Origin: Kryptolebias marmoratus
Taxonomy: Eukaryota; Chordata; Actinopteri; Cyprinodontiformes; Rivulidae
Direction of reading: 5' to 3'
Assembly: GCF_001649575.2 (NCBI RefSeq)
Contig: NC_051450.1
Location: forward strand, 7,748,848-7,812,847
DNA: 64,000 nucleotides
The translations under genes and the position numbers were made by a program. The notes under the pieces were generated by a model, which was not told the DNA's origin, ran no database searches, and saw nothing but the letters and a program-made list of their open reading frames with translations. Positions 37,201-47,947 of this stretch are shown piece after piece; the stretch's first letter is position 1, and every line of letters begins with the position of its first letter.

Positions 37201-40200
37201 GTGAGAGACTCCACCAATGGTGGTGGAGAATGGCAGGGCTAAGATACTGTGGGACAGACTGAGAAACAGGTGATTGTAACCAACCTGGCAGTGTGGTGGT
37301 CAACAAGCTACAGATAAAAGTAGTGATGACAGATGTAGCAATCCCAAGTGACTGTAACATCAGGAAGAAGGAGCACAAGAAGCTTAAGAAATACCAAGGG
37401 GTGTACCAAATTAACTATTTTTTGTGGTTTAATTTTACTGATAACGAAGATAAAGTAGCATTTAAAACTATGGCAAAAGAAGTAAAAAAAAAAATCTGTT
37501 GAGAGTGTAGGACCTCAAATAGGCCTTAAGATTACTCCTCATCGAGTTACAAGTCTGAGGTTCCCATGGTCCACAGGATTCTGGGGATGACATGAGCCAG
37601 GGTCAATATGTGTCAATGGGCTTGCAGTTCTAGTTAATTTGGTTGTATTTAGATACTTTTAATGTGGTTATGTCTGTGTTCCTGCCTATTAATTTTAAGG
37701 ACAACAATGTTGTTTTGTAATGTCTGTTATTTGTTTTTGTCCAACAGGAAACATCCAGGTGCATAGAGATACCTTCGTCAGCAGTGCAAAGATAGATATT
37801 TCCAAACCTCAGCTTCTACAAAATGCTGATTTTCCCCAAATCATGCAAGCACATGGTGAGATCTTGCCCACAGAAATGTCCAAGTTGAGAGAACACTCGT
37901 TTATTCTGCTATCAGTACTTTTGGGCTGAGTTGGGAGATGTCAGTGGTGGAAGCCCCGACAAGTTGGAGACACCCTCTTCTGCTCATCCTGAAAACTCCA
38001 CTTTTAACATTTAATTCTGCGCATTAATTTTGGTTTTCCTCACGACAGAAATCATAGGGCCCTAGTTACTGGGACATCGTTTCTGCATATGTACCTGACT
38101 GAACAATACATACATGACAGGCTGAGACAGGTTAACCAAACAGTTTGTTTTTATTTTATAAACCATTCCATCCCTGCGAAACATGCATGCACCACAATGT
38201 CTACAAGTCACTGTCCTGGCTTCATAACCTGCATGGCATAAATATAAACTGGACTGGAAACCTAGAGACATCACTGTATAATCATCAACATTATATTGTG
38301 CTTCAGGAGCCCTGATGCTGATAGCCTGGATGACCACAAGCTCACTGGGAATGATGGTAGCCCGATATTTGAAAGGAATGGCCAAAGGAAGGACCCTATT
38401 TGGCAAAGACATCTGGTTTGTGGTGAGAATTCAGAAAAAAAAAACTACTGTCCATATGTGATTTTGTCCTTTTACATTCACAGAGAGGAAAATTATGAAT
38501 ACATTCTTGACACAAACACATTAAAAATCATGTTGTACCTCTTGTGTGTTTTAGGTCCATGTTACAGTAATGAGTCTCACAGTTGCAGAAACCATCATTG
38601 CTTTCATCCTCGCTTTCTCGCATGTTAGGGGTTGGGCTGAGGTTAGTGGACTGGTTCATTTAAAACTTTTAGATGGTTTTCTTGTTTTGTTTTTTTAAAC
38701 TCAACTTTTATTTATTTGTTACGTTTCAAGTGATGACACATTTCAAAGTGCTTCACACGACAAAACAAATACGAGCAACACAACCAAGCATGGAAGATTA
38801 ACAATATGTCCCAAGGATAGCATATAAAAAGAAAACAACTCCAGGACCCTGAGAAACACTAAAACTAATTTTAGTATGAATAGAGAACTCATCATATACA
38901 TTTATAATCTAAAATCTAGCAGATTGAATTAGCTCAAAGCAATATCATTATTCCCAATGAAATGTTCAAGCTTTTGCATGTTGAATGCAGCACTAAGGTC
39001 TGACAGAACCAGAAAAGAGACAAGACCATTGTTGGAGGCAGCAAAAAGATCATTTGTGATGTTAACTAATGTAGTTTCAGTAAATGATAAATTGACTGTA
39101 CGTATGTAGCGCCTTTCTAGCCAACCAGGCTACTCAAAGCTACTCAGAGCCCCCATTTACCATGCCTTGTTTCCTGTTTCTGTTGTATTTTCATGCCACA
39201 GCCTCATACAGGCCTAGCATATTTACTGCAGCATTTGGGTTATTGTCTGTGTTGTCATGTGGATGAGAATGTTTTTGGATGGATATTTTTGGAAAAGACA
39301 AAAAGTTGTAAACAAGGCTTATAAGCTCTTTGAGTGCTCAGTGAAACTAGAAAGGTACATTATAAATGCAGTACATTTGAAATTCAATTGTTTTTGATAA
39401 AGCAAAACCCATTATTAGATTTTCTCGCAGTAGTGTTTGGATAAAGTGAAATAAATATTATTAATTGATGACACTATTGTATTTTTATCTTTGTTTATAT
39501 TAAGTCTCTTCTTAAAATAATTAATTATAGTGTGATATATATACATCAGTTAAAATATACGTATGTGTGGTTTGCAGGGAGCCCATTCTGTGTTGGGCTG
39601 TCTGGTCATGATTTTGGCACTGATCCAGCCCACACTGGCTCTACTGCGCTGTGCACCACAACATCCACGGTAAGGACCTTCCCATTGAACATATTCCAAA
39701 AATTAAATAAAAAGTTTACACAAGTCACTGTGTTCTTCTCTAAGTAGTAAAATTACAATCAGAAATATCTGGCCTTTCATTTTTTGTGCTAGCTCAACAT
39801 AGTTCTTTGGTTTGTGATAGCCCATATGTCTTGCCCCATATCCTTGGAACTGCCATATACTCCTGGTCCAATGCTTCATGGCCACCAGCAAAACTGTGTT
39901 CCTTCTCTTGACTTGAGTTCAACTACCAGTTGGACTCTCTTCTTATTGCTTCCAACATCGGAGCCACATAATGGTTTGCTAGAAACACTTCCAAGGTCAA
40001 CAGGAAGGCCAAGTCCATAGCTTCAAGAAAACCCTGCCACACCCAAGGCTTTCAGAGCGTTTTTTCAAACCACACACGTCAAGATTCCACTGCCCTCCAG
40101 TGGAATAATAAAGTTTCTAGGCCGAACACCTATCATTCCACCCGAGGGCCTAAACAAAGCTGAATATTCTGAACTCAGGTGCAAAAGCAGCACATTCATG

Positions 40201-43200
40201 GGGAAACCACCAGAGAATTGTTGAAAATAGTCAAAAAACACTTACTGTAACTCTTGCGGTGCTAGTGGTACTTAGATCCCTCCCTAATAATACTTCATGA
40301 ACAGGACAAAGACAGATGTCAAGTAGAATATATGATTTAATGCTTTTTTAAACCCAAATACTGATTTTTCAGTTTTCAACTCATTGCTAAGACCATTCAA
40401 TAACTTGACTCCCAGAACAGAAATGCATCTATTTTTAACATTTGTTCTAGATCAGGGTCAAACTCAATTTACCCGGGGGCCGCTGGAGCACAAAGTCTGG
40501 GTGAGGCTGGGCCGCATAAAGGATTCCACAAAAAACATTAACAAAATATCCTCAAACGTCATCAACATTTAATGATTTCTCCAATACATGAACTTTCCTG
40601 AACACATTAATGGAACATTAATGGAACGAATGAAGATCATGAACTGTTCTTCAGAACATAGCTTCTTCAGCTTTACTCCTTGCTGCCAGAGACTTGACAA
40701 CGCTTCCTCTCACATATCCGTGCCACATTTGGCTTGAGAGAGGAGGCACTTGAGACCCTCAGTATGGCTTGAAGATGATCAGCAGTAAGTCTCGACCTGT
40801 ACTTGGACTTGTTAAAGTTCAGGGTGGAGAAGAGCTTTTCACACAAATATGTGCTTCCAAAAAGGCACATGGTCCGCTTGAACATTCGGGAAAGCTTGGG
40901 GAAGCTGGGGGCCAGTTCTCTCAAAAATTGCCCATGTTTGTCTGCTTTTCCATTCACCTCCCTAAATTTGGCCTTGAGGTCAGAGTTGCATTGCAGGTCA
41001 ATAAGCTCCATTTGAAGCACATGAGGGGCATCTTGCACATCAAAGGTGAAGGGGTCTGCAAAAATTTGAAAAGTGGCTCTGTGCTTCTTGAAGTCTCCAA
41101 ATCTGTGATCAAATTCATTCTGTAGCTTCAAAATAGCATTAACATACTTCTCACCACTGAATGGTGTGCCTGCATCCATAAGTGCCTTACATGCTGGGAA
41201 ATGGCAAAGGTTTGTCTGAGAGAGCTGGGCTTTCCATAATACAAGTTTTGTGGAGAATGCTCTCACGTTGTCATAGGCAGCACTGACAAGCTGCCCCTGG
41301 CCTTGTAACTTCTTGTTCAGTGCATTCAGCTCATGTGTGATGTCGACAAGAAAAGCTAAGTCCATGAGCCATTTCTGATCATTCAACTCAGGAACAGCCA
41401 TCCCATCCTTCTCCATAAAGGCTTTCACTTCTTCTCTCAGATCAAAAAATCTTTTCAATACATTTCCCCTGCTGAGCCAACGTACCTCAGTGAAATAGAG
41501 CACATCTTCATATTCTGACTCCAATTCCTCTAAAAAAGCACGGAACCTCCTGTGCTTTAAAGCCCTGGATCTGATGTGGTTGATGCATTTCACAACAACA
41601 GACATCACATTGTCACACTTCAGGCATTTGCTGCAAAGGGCCTGCTGGTGGATAATGCAGTGCAGAGCAATGGCCTCTTCTACACCCTCCTCCTCAAGTT
41701 TTTTTTGAACAAGTGCCACCACTCCATTTTTCCTCCCCGTCATTGATGGCGCTCCGTCAGTTGTTATTCCAACAAACCTATTCCATGGCAAACCTGCATT
41801 CTCAATGGCATCACACAGCTGGTGAAATATCTCATGAGCAGTGGTCTGGCCATGCATTGGAATTACTCTGAGCAACTCCTCTGTCACTTCACAATTGCAA
41901 TCAACACCACGGACATAAAATGTGAGCTGAGCAGTGTCAGTTATGTCTGTGCTCTCATCAAGAGCAACTGAATATGCATCAAAACATTTGGTTTTCTCAC
42001 ACAGTTGATGATAAATGTCACTTGACAGGTCAGAAATGCGCTCTGCCACTGTGTTGGCAGAAAGGCTGATGTTGCTGAACTGACTTTTCTTTTCCAGACA
42101 AACTATACTTGCAGCCTGTAATATGCATTTTTTTACAAACTCTCCTTCTGTGAATGGTTTTCCAGCCTTAGCAATCATCTCACTAACCATATAGCTGGCT
42201 TCGACTGCTGCAGCATTCTCTTTGGTTGCTTTCTTGAAGAAACATTGTTGCCTCACTAGACATGTTTTAAGGCTGGCAACCTGGTTGGCTCTCTCATCCC
42301 CCTGGTATTTTGCATATTCATCAGCATGTTTAGCTGAATAATGACGTTTCAGGTTGTATTCCTTGTGCACTGCAACTTTTTCAGCGCAAATAAGGCATGT
42401 CGGGATGCCCCTGTGCTCCACAAAGAAATACTGCGTCTCCCACCTTTGCTGAAATTGTCTGTGCTCCTCACTTATCTTTCTCTTCACTGCAGGCTTTGAC
42501 AAAGACATGATGAGGGTGTGACAAAATTTACTTTATTTCACTTGGCGTTGCTGTTGTTTCACGTTTCATAGAAGTGTTTAGCTAGCTAGCGACGCACGGA
42601 GAACGTCTCGACGCGTGACGTCATTTTCGATTCTATTGGTTGCAGCGGTGAGGCGGACGACGGGCAGCCCGGTAGCAGCCACCTGTCTCTGTGTTTGATC
42701 GTGGCATTTGTTGATGGTAGAAGATACCGGAATAGCGACCGCAAGGGAGGCGGGGGAAGCCCCCCTCCCCGCGCCCCACGGTCGCACTGAAGCGCCGCAA
42801 CCGTGCGGCGCTTTTGACGCACTGTTGTTACAAGCATAGTGTGCATTAAGTCGGTGTAGCTTAATCTAGCACCGAATGTCAGCAAGGATGAGGAACAGTG
42901 GGAACAGCTGGGGCTCCTTCAGAGGTCCACTCTCCCTGAGGGCCGCACTAATATTATACTTTAACATGAGGGTGAGGGCCGCAAAAAATCGTCCCGCGGG
43001 CCGCAAATGGCCCGCGGGCCGCGAGAATGAGACCCCTGTTCTAGATGGACAAATTTCAAATTTTAATAACCCTCATAAACTGTGTAATTCACTTCTTAGT
43101 TAAATAACTGGATGAACAACTTTCAAGTACTAAGTCAAGAGACTGTCATTTTAAGCTTACGTATTAGATAAAATTGTCTGTTCTCAAAAAATGTTTTTGT

Positions 43201-44372
43201 TACCGCAGGTAGTAATTTAGATTTTATTTCATTATATTTAACAGGAGGTTTCTGTTCAACTTGTCACATGCTTTCATTGGAGTCGCAGCAAAAGGTTTAG
43301 GTGGTAAGTTCTGGTTTTTCATTATGTTTTTGTAAACTCAAATGAAAAATATTAACTATATACTCTTGCTGAAAGGTATTAAATGTTTACTTTTATAATG
43401 AACCACACAGTGGCAGCCATATTTACTGGTCTGAACAAGATTGACAGCACAAACTACTGGTTGCTAAAAGTGATGGGTGGTTTTGTTGCCTGGGAAGCTT
43501 TGTTCTACACGCTGTTGGAGCTCCTCGTTAGATGGAAGAATAAAACAGGTAAGGACAGGGAGTGTTGTGGAAGAATTTGTTTAAATGAGTCCAGTCATGA
43601 ATGTGTTCATATTTCCTTTGAACTTTGTATTCAGGGATTTTCTTGAAAAATTGTCTCTAGTGTTAGAAATAGCTCATGAACCACTTGACAAATTTTAATG
43701 AAACTTTCAGTAAATATTGGATGTACAGATAAGAAAAAGTGTTTGTACACTTTCATTAAAGCCACTTAGTCACTGAAATAACTCTTGTTTATAATTTTAT
43801 CTTAAAGACACCTAAGAAGTCCTAATATTTGTCCAGCACAACAAAGAAAAACAATTATTAATGCTTATATAGACTGTTATCTGTTATAAGTCATACATAT
43901 TTATCAAAATGATGTTAAAGGACATTTTCACTTATTCGAACTATAATTGTTTGTCACAGTTGTCAAGATAAACAAACTAAAAAAAATTAATCATCAGCAG
44001 TGGCTAAAATAGACATCCAAGATCATCTTACATAGTTTATTTTTATTTATTTTATTTATTTTTTGTAAATTGGTTTTTGTTTTAGGACTTCTTGTATTAG
44101 AAAGTGTTGTTAATGGCTGCAAATTTGACTATTTCTTTTGTTTTTTTGATCACAGATGTCGCTTCTTCAACGCTGGGATCAAAAAAAGTAAGAAGTATAA
44201 GATCTAAGAACAGAATCAGCAACAGTTAACAAAATTACATTTATACATTTTATTAAAATGCTTTTAAAATATATTTTTACAGATCAGTGTTGATGTTCTA
44301 CTGGTGGTTTTGTACTTCCTTGGAAACATTGCTTTTTTGGTGGCTCTGCTGAGTGGAATTGGGACGGCATAA
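28228..44372 (+). CDS. frrs1: Ferric-chelate reductase 1 (complete, 15 coding exons)
   Basis: Exons: 28228-28414, 33097-33233, 33985-34085, 34210-34342, 34603-34794, 36511-36612, 36769-36913, 37748-37855, 38307-38422, 38555-38641, 39578-39669, 43245-43294, 43411-43548, 44156-44187, 44283-44372. They total 1710 nt, 569 aa, with GT-AG introns and continuous frame. Residues 1-18 form a signal peptide (MELKVLLLIFVVPVVWG). The reelin domain is about 20-150 (C27, PHHGG, FVGFLLQAR). The DOMON domain is about 187-330 (DGYIAFGFSDDQM). The b561 core is about 365-566, six membrane segments, with heme histidines H368 (AHGALM), H409 (VHVTVM), H439 (GAHSVLG) and H475 (LSHAFIG). The family is membrane ferric reductases passing electrons across the membrane to reduce Fe3+; human FRRS1 is of similar length. 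ATG 28228 is preferred over the in-frame ATG at 28039, because the latter would bury the signal peptide 63 residues in. Which fish paralogue it is cannot be decided. Confidence 0.93.
30837..31010 (-). mobile_element. Small LINE-derived fragment
   Basis: CTGCTCCCTTTTTTAGGGGT parallels CTGTTCCCTTTTCAGGGGTA at the 3' edge of the LINE at 3236-6400. It is followed by the ACTGCCCACCGAGCCACCAC type of short-repeat header. Too short to classify firmly. Confidence 0.4.
32648..32875 (+). repeat. SINE-like repeat
   Basis: Carries CAGTGGGTAAAGTAGTCGTC, then AAAGCACTGAACCCCAAGTT and AAAAGTGCTATATAAGTTCA. This is a common fish short interspersed repeat; the related unit at 18781-19050 is also plus-oriented. 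It lies in frrs1 intron 1. Confidence 0.65.
33925..33970 (+). repeat. AT / TG dinucleotide-rich tract
   Basis: ATATATATATT followed by a short (TG)n run, immediately upstream of the exon 3 acceptor of frrs1. Confidence 0.7.
35355..35660 (+). repeat. Fish dispersed repeat in frrs1 intron 5
   Basis: TTCAATTCAGTTTATTTATA, then TCTCAGGGCACTTTACAAAA, CTCCCTTTTAACAGAAAAAA and CAGCCATCTGCTTCGACCAG form a well-known fish repeat order. Related to 27060-27195. Confidence 0.7.
37130..37410 (+). mobile_element. LINE C-terminal fragment in frrs1 intron 7
   Basis: Reads RNICAKYRL, VTNLAV and then MTDVAIPSDCNIRKKEHKK in broken plus-strand frames, overlapping the family at 52480-53980 (minus). Only the 3' end of the element is present. 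Confidence 0.65.
38690..39380. repeat. Fish dispersed repeats in frrs1 intron 10
   Basis: TCAAAGTGCTTCACACGACA, then AATGCAGCACTAAGGTCTGA and GTAGCGCCTTTCTAGCCAAC are recurrent fish repeat motifs. No coding frame. Confidence 0.45.
40453..43038 (-). mobile_element. Complete hAT DNA transposon with perfect 8-bp TSD
   Basis: The 2586-bp element lies in frrs1 intron 11, antisense to the host gene. Termini are CAGGGTCAAACTC on the left and, read inward, CAGGGGTCTCATTCTC on the right. Both ends are followed inward by GGGCCGC-rich subterminal repeats, including CCCGCGGGCC palindromes. The identical 8-mer TTCTAGAT flanks it at 40445-40452 and 43039-43046. The left terminus lacks one G compared with the right. 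It encodes the transposase at 40673-42508. Confidence 0.95.
40673..42508 (-). CDS. hAT-family transposase (Charlie/Buster-like), intact 611 aa
   Basis: This enzyme would excise and insert the surrounding element. Residues 38-61 form a BED-type zinc finger (C38, C41, H56, H61). The RNase H-like core carries D184 (VALDESTD), D251 (GITTDGAPSM) and, in the C-terminal hAT dimerisation region, E557 (YLCEKLFSTLNF), the expected DDE set. The insertion domain contains EVRWLSRGNVLKRFFDL. Length and layout match hAT transposases of the group from which vertebrate GTF2IRD2-, ZBED5- and SCAND3-type genes were domesticated. There is no stop or frameshift in 611 codons. The start MSLSKPAVKRKISEE precedes the zinc finger at the usual distance. 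The ORF, both termini and the target duplication are intact, so the insertion looks young; activity itself cannot be judged from sequence. Confidence 0.92.
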   Translation of the reverse strand: MSLSKPAVKRKISEEHRQFQQRWETQYFFVEHRGIPTCLICAEKVAVHKEYNLKRHYSAKHADEYAKYQGDERANQVASLKTCLVRQQCFFKKATKENAAAVEASYMVSEMIAKAGKPFTEGEFVKKCILQAASIVCLEKKSQFSNISLSANTVAERISDLSSDIYHQLCEKTKCFDAYSVALDESTDITDTAQLTFYVRGVDCNCEVTEELLRVIPMHGQTTAHEIFHQLCDAIENAGLPWNRFVGITTDGAPSMTGRKNGVVALVQKKLEEEGVEEAIALHCIIHQQALCSKCLKCDNVMSVVVKCINHIRSRALKHRRFRAFLEELESEYEDVLYFTEVRWLSRGNVLKRFFDLREEVKAFMEKDGMAVPELNDQKWLMDLAFLVDITHELNALNKKLQGQGQLVSAAYDNVRAFSTKLVLWKAQLSQTNLCHFPACKALMDAGTPFSGEKYVNAILKLQNEFDHRFGDFKKHRATFQIFADPFTFDVQDAPHVLQMELIDLQCNSDLKAKFREVNGKADKHGQFLRELAPSFPKLSRMFKRTMCLFGSTYLCEKLFSTLNFNKSKYRSRLTADHLQAILRVSSASSLKPNVARICERKRCQVSGSKE

Positions 44373-44404
44373 GATTAACAAGGCCCGGTAGAGTATTATT
44401 GATG

Positions 44405-44410
44405 AATAAA
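44405..44410 (+). terminator. frrs1 polyadenylation signal
   Basis: AATAAA lies 32 nt after the frrs1 stop codon, with T/GT-rich sequence about 40 nt further on. This implies a very short 3'UTR. Confidence 0.6.
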
Positions 44411-44509
44411 TATCTGTAATGTGCCCCATTTCTTTACTAATTTGTGTCTTTTATCTTAAAATGAATTAAATGTAATTTATAAACAATTATAACAATAAAC
44501 AATTATATA

Positions 44510-45035
44510 TCCCCTCCTGGGGGATCCAAAGGTGTTCTGGGTCTGCCCCAAGGTCTCCTGCACAGGAGGCATCCTAATCAGAGGCTCGAACCACCTCAAC
44601 TGACTCCTTTCGATGTGAAGGAGCAGCAGTTCTCCTCACCTTATCTCTGCAGCTCAGCCCGGCCACCCTACGAAGGAAGCTCACTTGAGACGCTTGTATC
44701 CAGGATCTCGTTCTTTCAGTCATGAGCCACACCTCATGACCATAGGTGAGGGTTGGAAGGTAGATGGGTCAGTAAATCGACGGTTTTGCCTTTCGACTCA
44801 ACTCTTTCTTTACCCCGACCGATCGAAGCAAGTCCCTCATTACTGCGAACAAGGCCCAGTCTGTCATTCCATCCCCTCCCATCCTACCATTACTGGTGAA
44901 TAAGACTCCCAGATACTTGAACTCTTCCACCTGAGGCAAAGACTCATTCCTGACCAGGAGGGAGCCTTCCACCTATTTCCGATTGAGAACCATGGCCTCG
45001 AAGTTCACTCCCATCCCAGCTGCTTCACGCATGCA
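44510..45035 (-). mobile_element. LINE C-terminal fragment
   Basis: The minus-strand frame reads VEEFKYLGVLFTSNGRM, then LRSVGVKKELSRKAKPSIY, continuing out of frame into a PRTRWRDY-type tail. It is the 3' end of a fish non-LTR retrotransposon, frameshifted. It begins about 100 bp after the frrs1 polyadenylation signal. Confidence 0.75.
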
Positions 45036-45039
45036 AATT

Positions 45040-45077
45040 GGATATTTTTCATTTCAATTGTGAAATGAAAAATATCC
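45040..45077. repeat. Perfect 17-bp palindrome with 4-nt loop
   Basis: Arms GGATATTTTTCATTTCA at 45040-45056 and its exact complement at 45061-45077, loop ATTG. It sits between the LINE fragment and a mariner-like element. Confidence 0.8.
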
Positions 45078-45089
45078 ACAACTACATTA

Positions 45090-45376
45090 TTACCAGTATA
45101 AATGCAACACTTTTGTTTTTGCCTTGTCTTTTTCTATATACACAATGGACCTTTTTCTCTCAAATATCATTCGCCATTTTGTGTAAAGCTGTGTTAGTGA
45201 GCACTTCTCTTTTGCAGAGATAATCCGTCTCCCTCACAGGTGTGGCATATCAAGATGCTGATTAAATGGCAATATTATTGCACAGGTGTGCCTTAGGCTG
45301 GCCACAATAAAAGGTCACTCTAAAATGTGCAGTTTACTTTTAGTGTTGCATGTTTTTGTTTTTTTGTTCAGTATAT
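45090..45376. mobile_element. Tc1/mariner-like non-autonomous element
   Basis: Left end CAGTATAAATGCAACACTTT. The right end read inward is TATACTGAACAAAAAAAC, then CATGCAACACTAAAAGT. The interior has GTGTTAGTGAGCACTTCTCT, CACAGGTGTGGCATATCAAG and GCCTTAGGCTGGCCACAAT, which I recognise as a widespread fish mariner-type element with its coding part missing. Confidence 0.7.
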
Positions 45377-45378
45377 TT

Positions 45379-46254
45379 TATGTGCATTCTAGTGTTTTTA
45401 TGTGTTTTTTGGGAATATATTGATATCATAGGGAAGTGTGCAAGGTGCAACTCATAAAGTGACTATATATATTTAGGTAATCAGGTGGGAATACAAGCAC
45501 ATGTAGTACTTGATTGTTTGGTACACTCAATAAAAAATTGCCATTCACTCATGAATGTATCTTTGTATTCTGTCAGTGTAAGTGTGGCAGTGGGGATCAA
45601 AATGAGCAAAGCAATGAAAGCCAGTTTAGTACACAGCCTACTATAGCCATTTTCATAGTACCAAATGTTTAAAAAACAAACAAACAAATAAAAACAACAA
45701 CAACAACAACAAAGGTGTGTATGTGTGTGTGCTGAGGGTGCAGGCAGTGTGGTGGTGGTGGTGCGTTGTTGGGCCAAAGAAGATGGTGGGAGGTTGTGGT
45801 TTGTGTCCTAGTATGGCTTTGTGACAAGCAACGCTCCAGTAAACAAAGTAGATACTTCACCCTTTGTCAAACTGTTGGGGTTGTGTGCCTGGTTTGGGTA
45901 TTTGACAGCTGTTAATCAAACTCCAGTGGATTAAAGGCTGAGTCAGAGTGTGTACACTGAGTGAATATTCCACTTAATCACAAATACTCCCAGAATGTGT
46001 CATAAACCGATGATAGGTCAAAGAATAGTTTCCTTTATCACACACGAGTGGGAATGAAAAGTACGGTTTGACCCCAAAAATGAAATTGGGCCCAATCCCC
46101 CAGAAAACTAACAAGTCAAGTGAGGTTGAATTTCTATATTCCAAATTATTAGTCAACAAACATTTGAAATGTTTTTCCTCATATTTATTAAATGTCTCAG
46201 TGTTCCCTGAAGGAGTGCATATCACCTGCCACCTTTCAAGTCAAAGTTTTCGAC
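45379..46254. other. Non-coding stretch with a (CAA)n run
   Basis: A short AACAACAACAAC tract lies at 45688-45713. No gene was seen. Confidence 0.4.
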
Positions 46255-46805
46255 TAAGATTATCTTATGTTTAGAAATGACGGCAATATAGCCATTTTGG
46301 TTATGGTGTTGTGCCACTCTCAGCAAGAGTTGTGCCACTCTTAGCTCAACAACTGCAAGAGTTCTAGCTGTTTCAGTGTTGGCGGCCATCTTGAATTGCA
46401 GGGACTTCAAGGATAACAAGAGGCCTTCGCAGCGCTGTCGCTGCTCGGGCCTAATTAGTCATAAAGCTACATCCAGTGGACATTTTCTAAAAGATTCCTT
46501 AAAATCTGTTCAGTGTTTCAAAAAATATTTTGCTAACAGATAAACAGAATAGACTCCAAAAGTTAATGCTGAGGTTTTAAGCAAAGACATGTTGTAATTT
46601 AAGCTCAATATGTGTAAAATTAGCTGAGATATGGCCATGTTTTTTCTAAGATGGGCAGGTTGTGGCATCCATCTTGAATTGGGTTGACTCCAGAAGTAAA
46701 TCAGTTTTCGATGAACATCAGCTGATAACATTCTGAAAGTTTCATGAAAGTCCATCCAGTGGTTCATGAGATATTTTGCTAACATACAAACAAAGTTGAA
46801 TCCAA
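46255..46805 (+). repeat. ~250-bp repeat, two tandem units
   Basis: Two head-to-tail units of the same family as 51060-51960. The TATTTTGCTAACA block recurs at about 46527 and 46772. Confidence 0.65.
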
Positions 46806-47464
46806 CAGTTATTTCCTTTTTCACTCATTGTGGCATTCTGTCTCACTCTCCTGACTGTCTCCCCTCCAACCTCAACAAATACAGAACGTCAGTCAAGTCC
46901 TGATATTTCACATCAGGAAAGTCCAGGTTTTTTCTCTGACGCACCACCTTGTCCTGTCCACCAGAGGGCACCAGAGGAATTGTCCACACTCATTCCTTCT
47001 CACAGAAAGTCCACGTTTTATGAATTTGTTTTCTGTCAGGGACTGTTGTTCAGTTTTTCCATTCAGCTGTAAAACACAACGTCAGTTGGACTTTTTCCCG
47101 CAAAAGGAAACTAAACAGTTGATGTGATGAAGGACTGCCTTATTATTGTCCACCTTTAGCTTTCAGTGGCCAAGCAATAATGTTGAAAAATTAAGGCAAG
47201 TTGGGTGTTTTTGTGTGTGCGTATAATTTTTTTCGTAGGTGGTTAAACAAAATTTCCCAGCTGCCTTGTTTTATGTGCTCCTTTTTACTTTTTGTTTTAT
47301 TTGTTCAAAACGGTAGTGCGTAGTCTGACATTTTTGGTTTTGTTATTGTTTTTATGATGGTTTGTGGTAGTTGTGGTATGAGTGAGGATGATGCTGAACC
47401 ATGAGTAAGAATGCAGGTATGGTTTTTGACCTATGCTTGAAAAGACACTGATTTTGTGATAACT

Positions 47465-47467
<3 letters not shown>

Positions 47468-47509
<42 letters not shown>
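47468..47509. repeat. (AT)n microsatellite
   Basis: About 21 uninterrupted TA dinucleotides. Confidence 0.95.
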
Positions 47510-47515
<6 letters not shown>

Positions 47516-47947
47516 TAAACACCATAATAGCCCCTCCACCAAACTTGCACTTGGCACAATGCAGTCAGACAAGTACTGATCTTCAGGCAACTGCAAAACT
47601 CAGACTCATCTGTCAGATTGTTAGACAGAGACGCGTGATTTGTCCCTCCAGAGAATACGTCTCCACTGCTCCAAAGTCCAGTGGTGGCGTGCTTTACACC
47701 GCTTTGTCCGATGCTTTGCATTGGGTGATGTAAGCTGTGCCTCTTTGTCCCTAACTTTTAACCCATCATTGTTCCTTAGGCATCATGCATCCCCCGATCC
47801 CTTAAATCTGACCCAACCAGAAGCAGTCCTCAGCAAGTCGCGACTTCCTGTTTTCAACCAATTTCCTGTGAGTCGTGTAGTTTATAGGGTTTGGTTTCAG
47901 CTGGTGAAACTGAAGCTGAGTACCGCCAGGTTTATGAGACGTGGCGG

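Noticed and set aside
40769..41125. Plus-strand 118-codon frame over the transposase
   Set aside because: It is an antisense shadow of the intact 611-aa hAT ORF and has no independent support.
42840..42885. GTGTAGCTTAATCTAGCACC, reminiscent of the start of a mitochondrial tRNA
   Set aside because: It lies inside the hAT element, and no cloverleaf can be drawn from the following bases.
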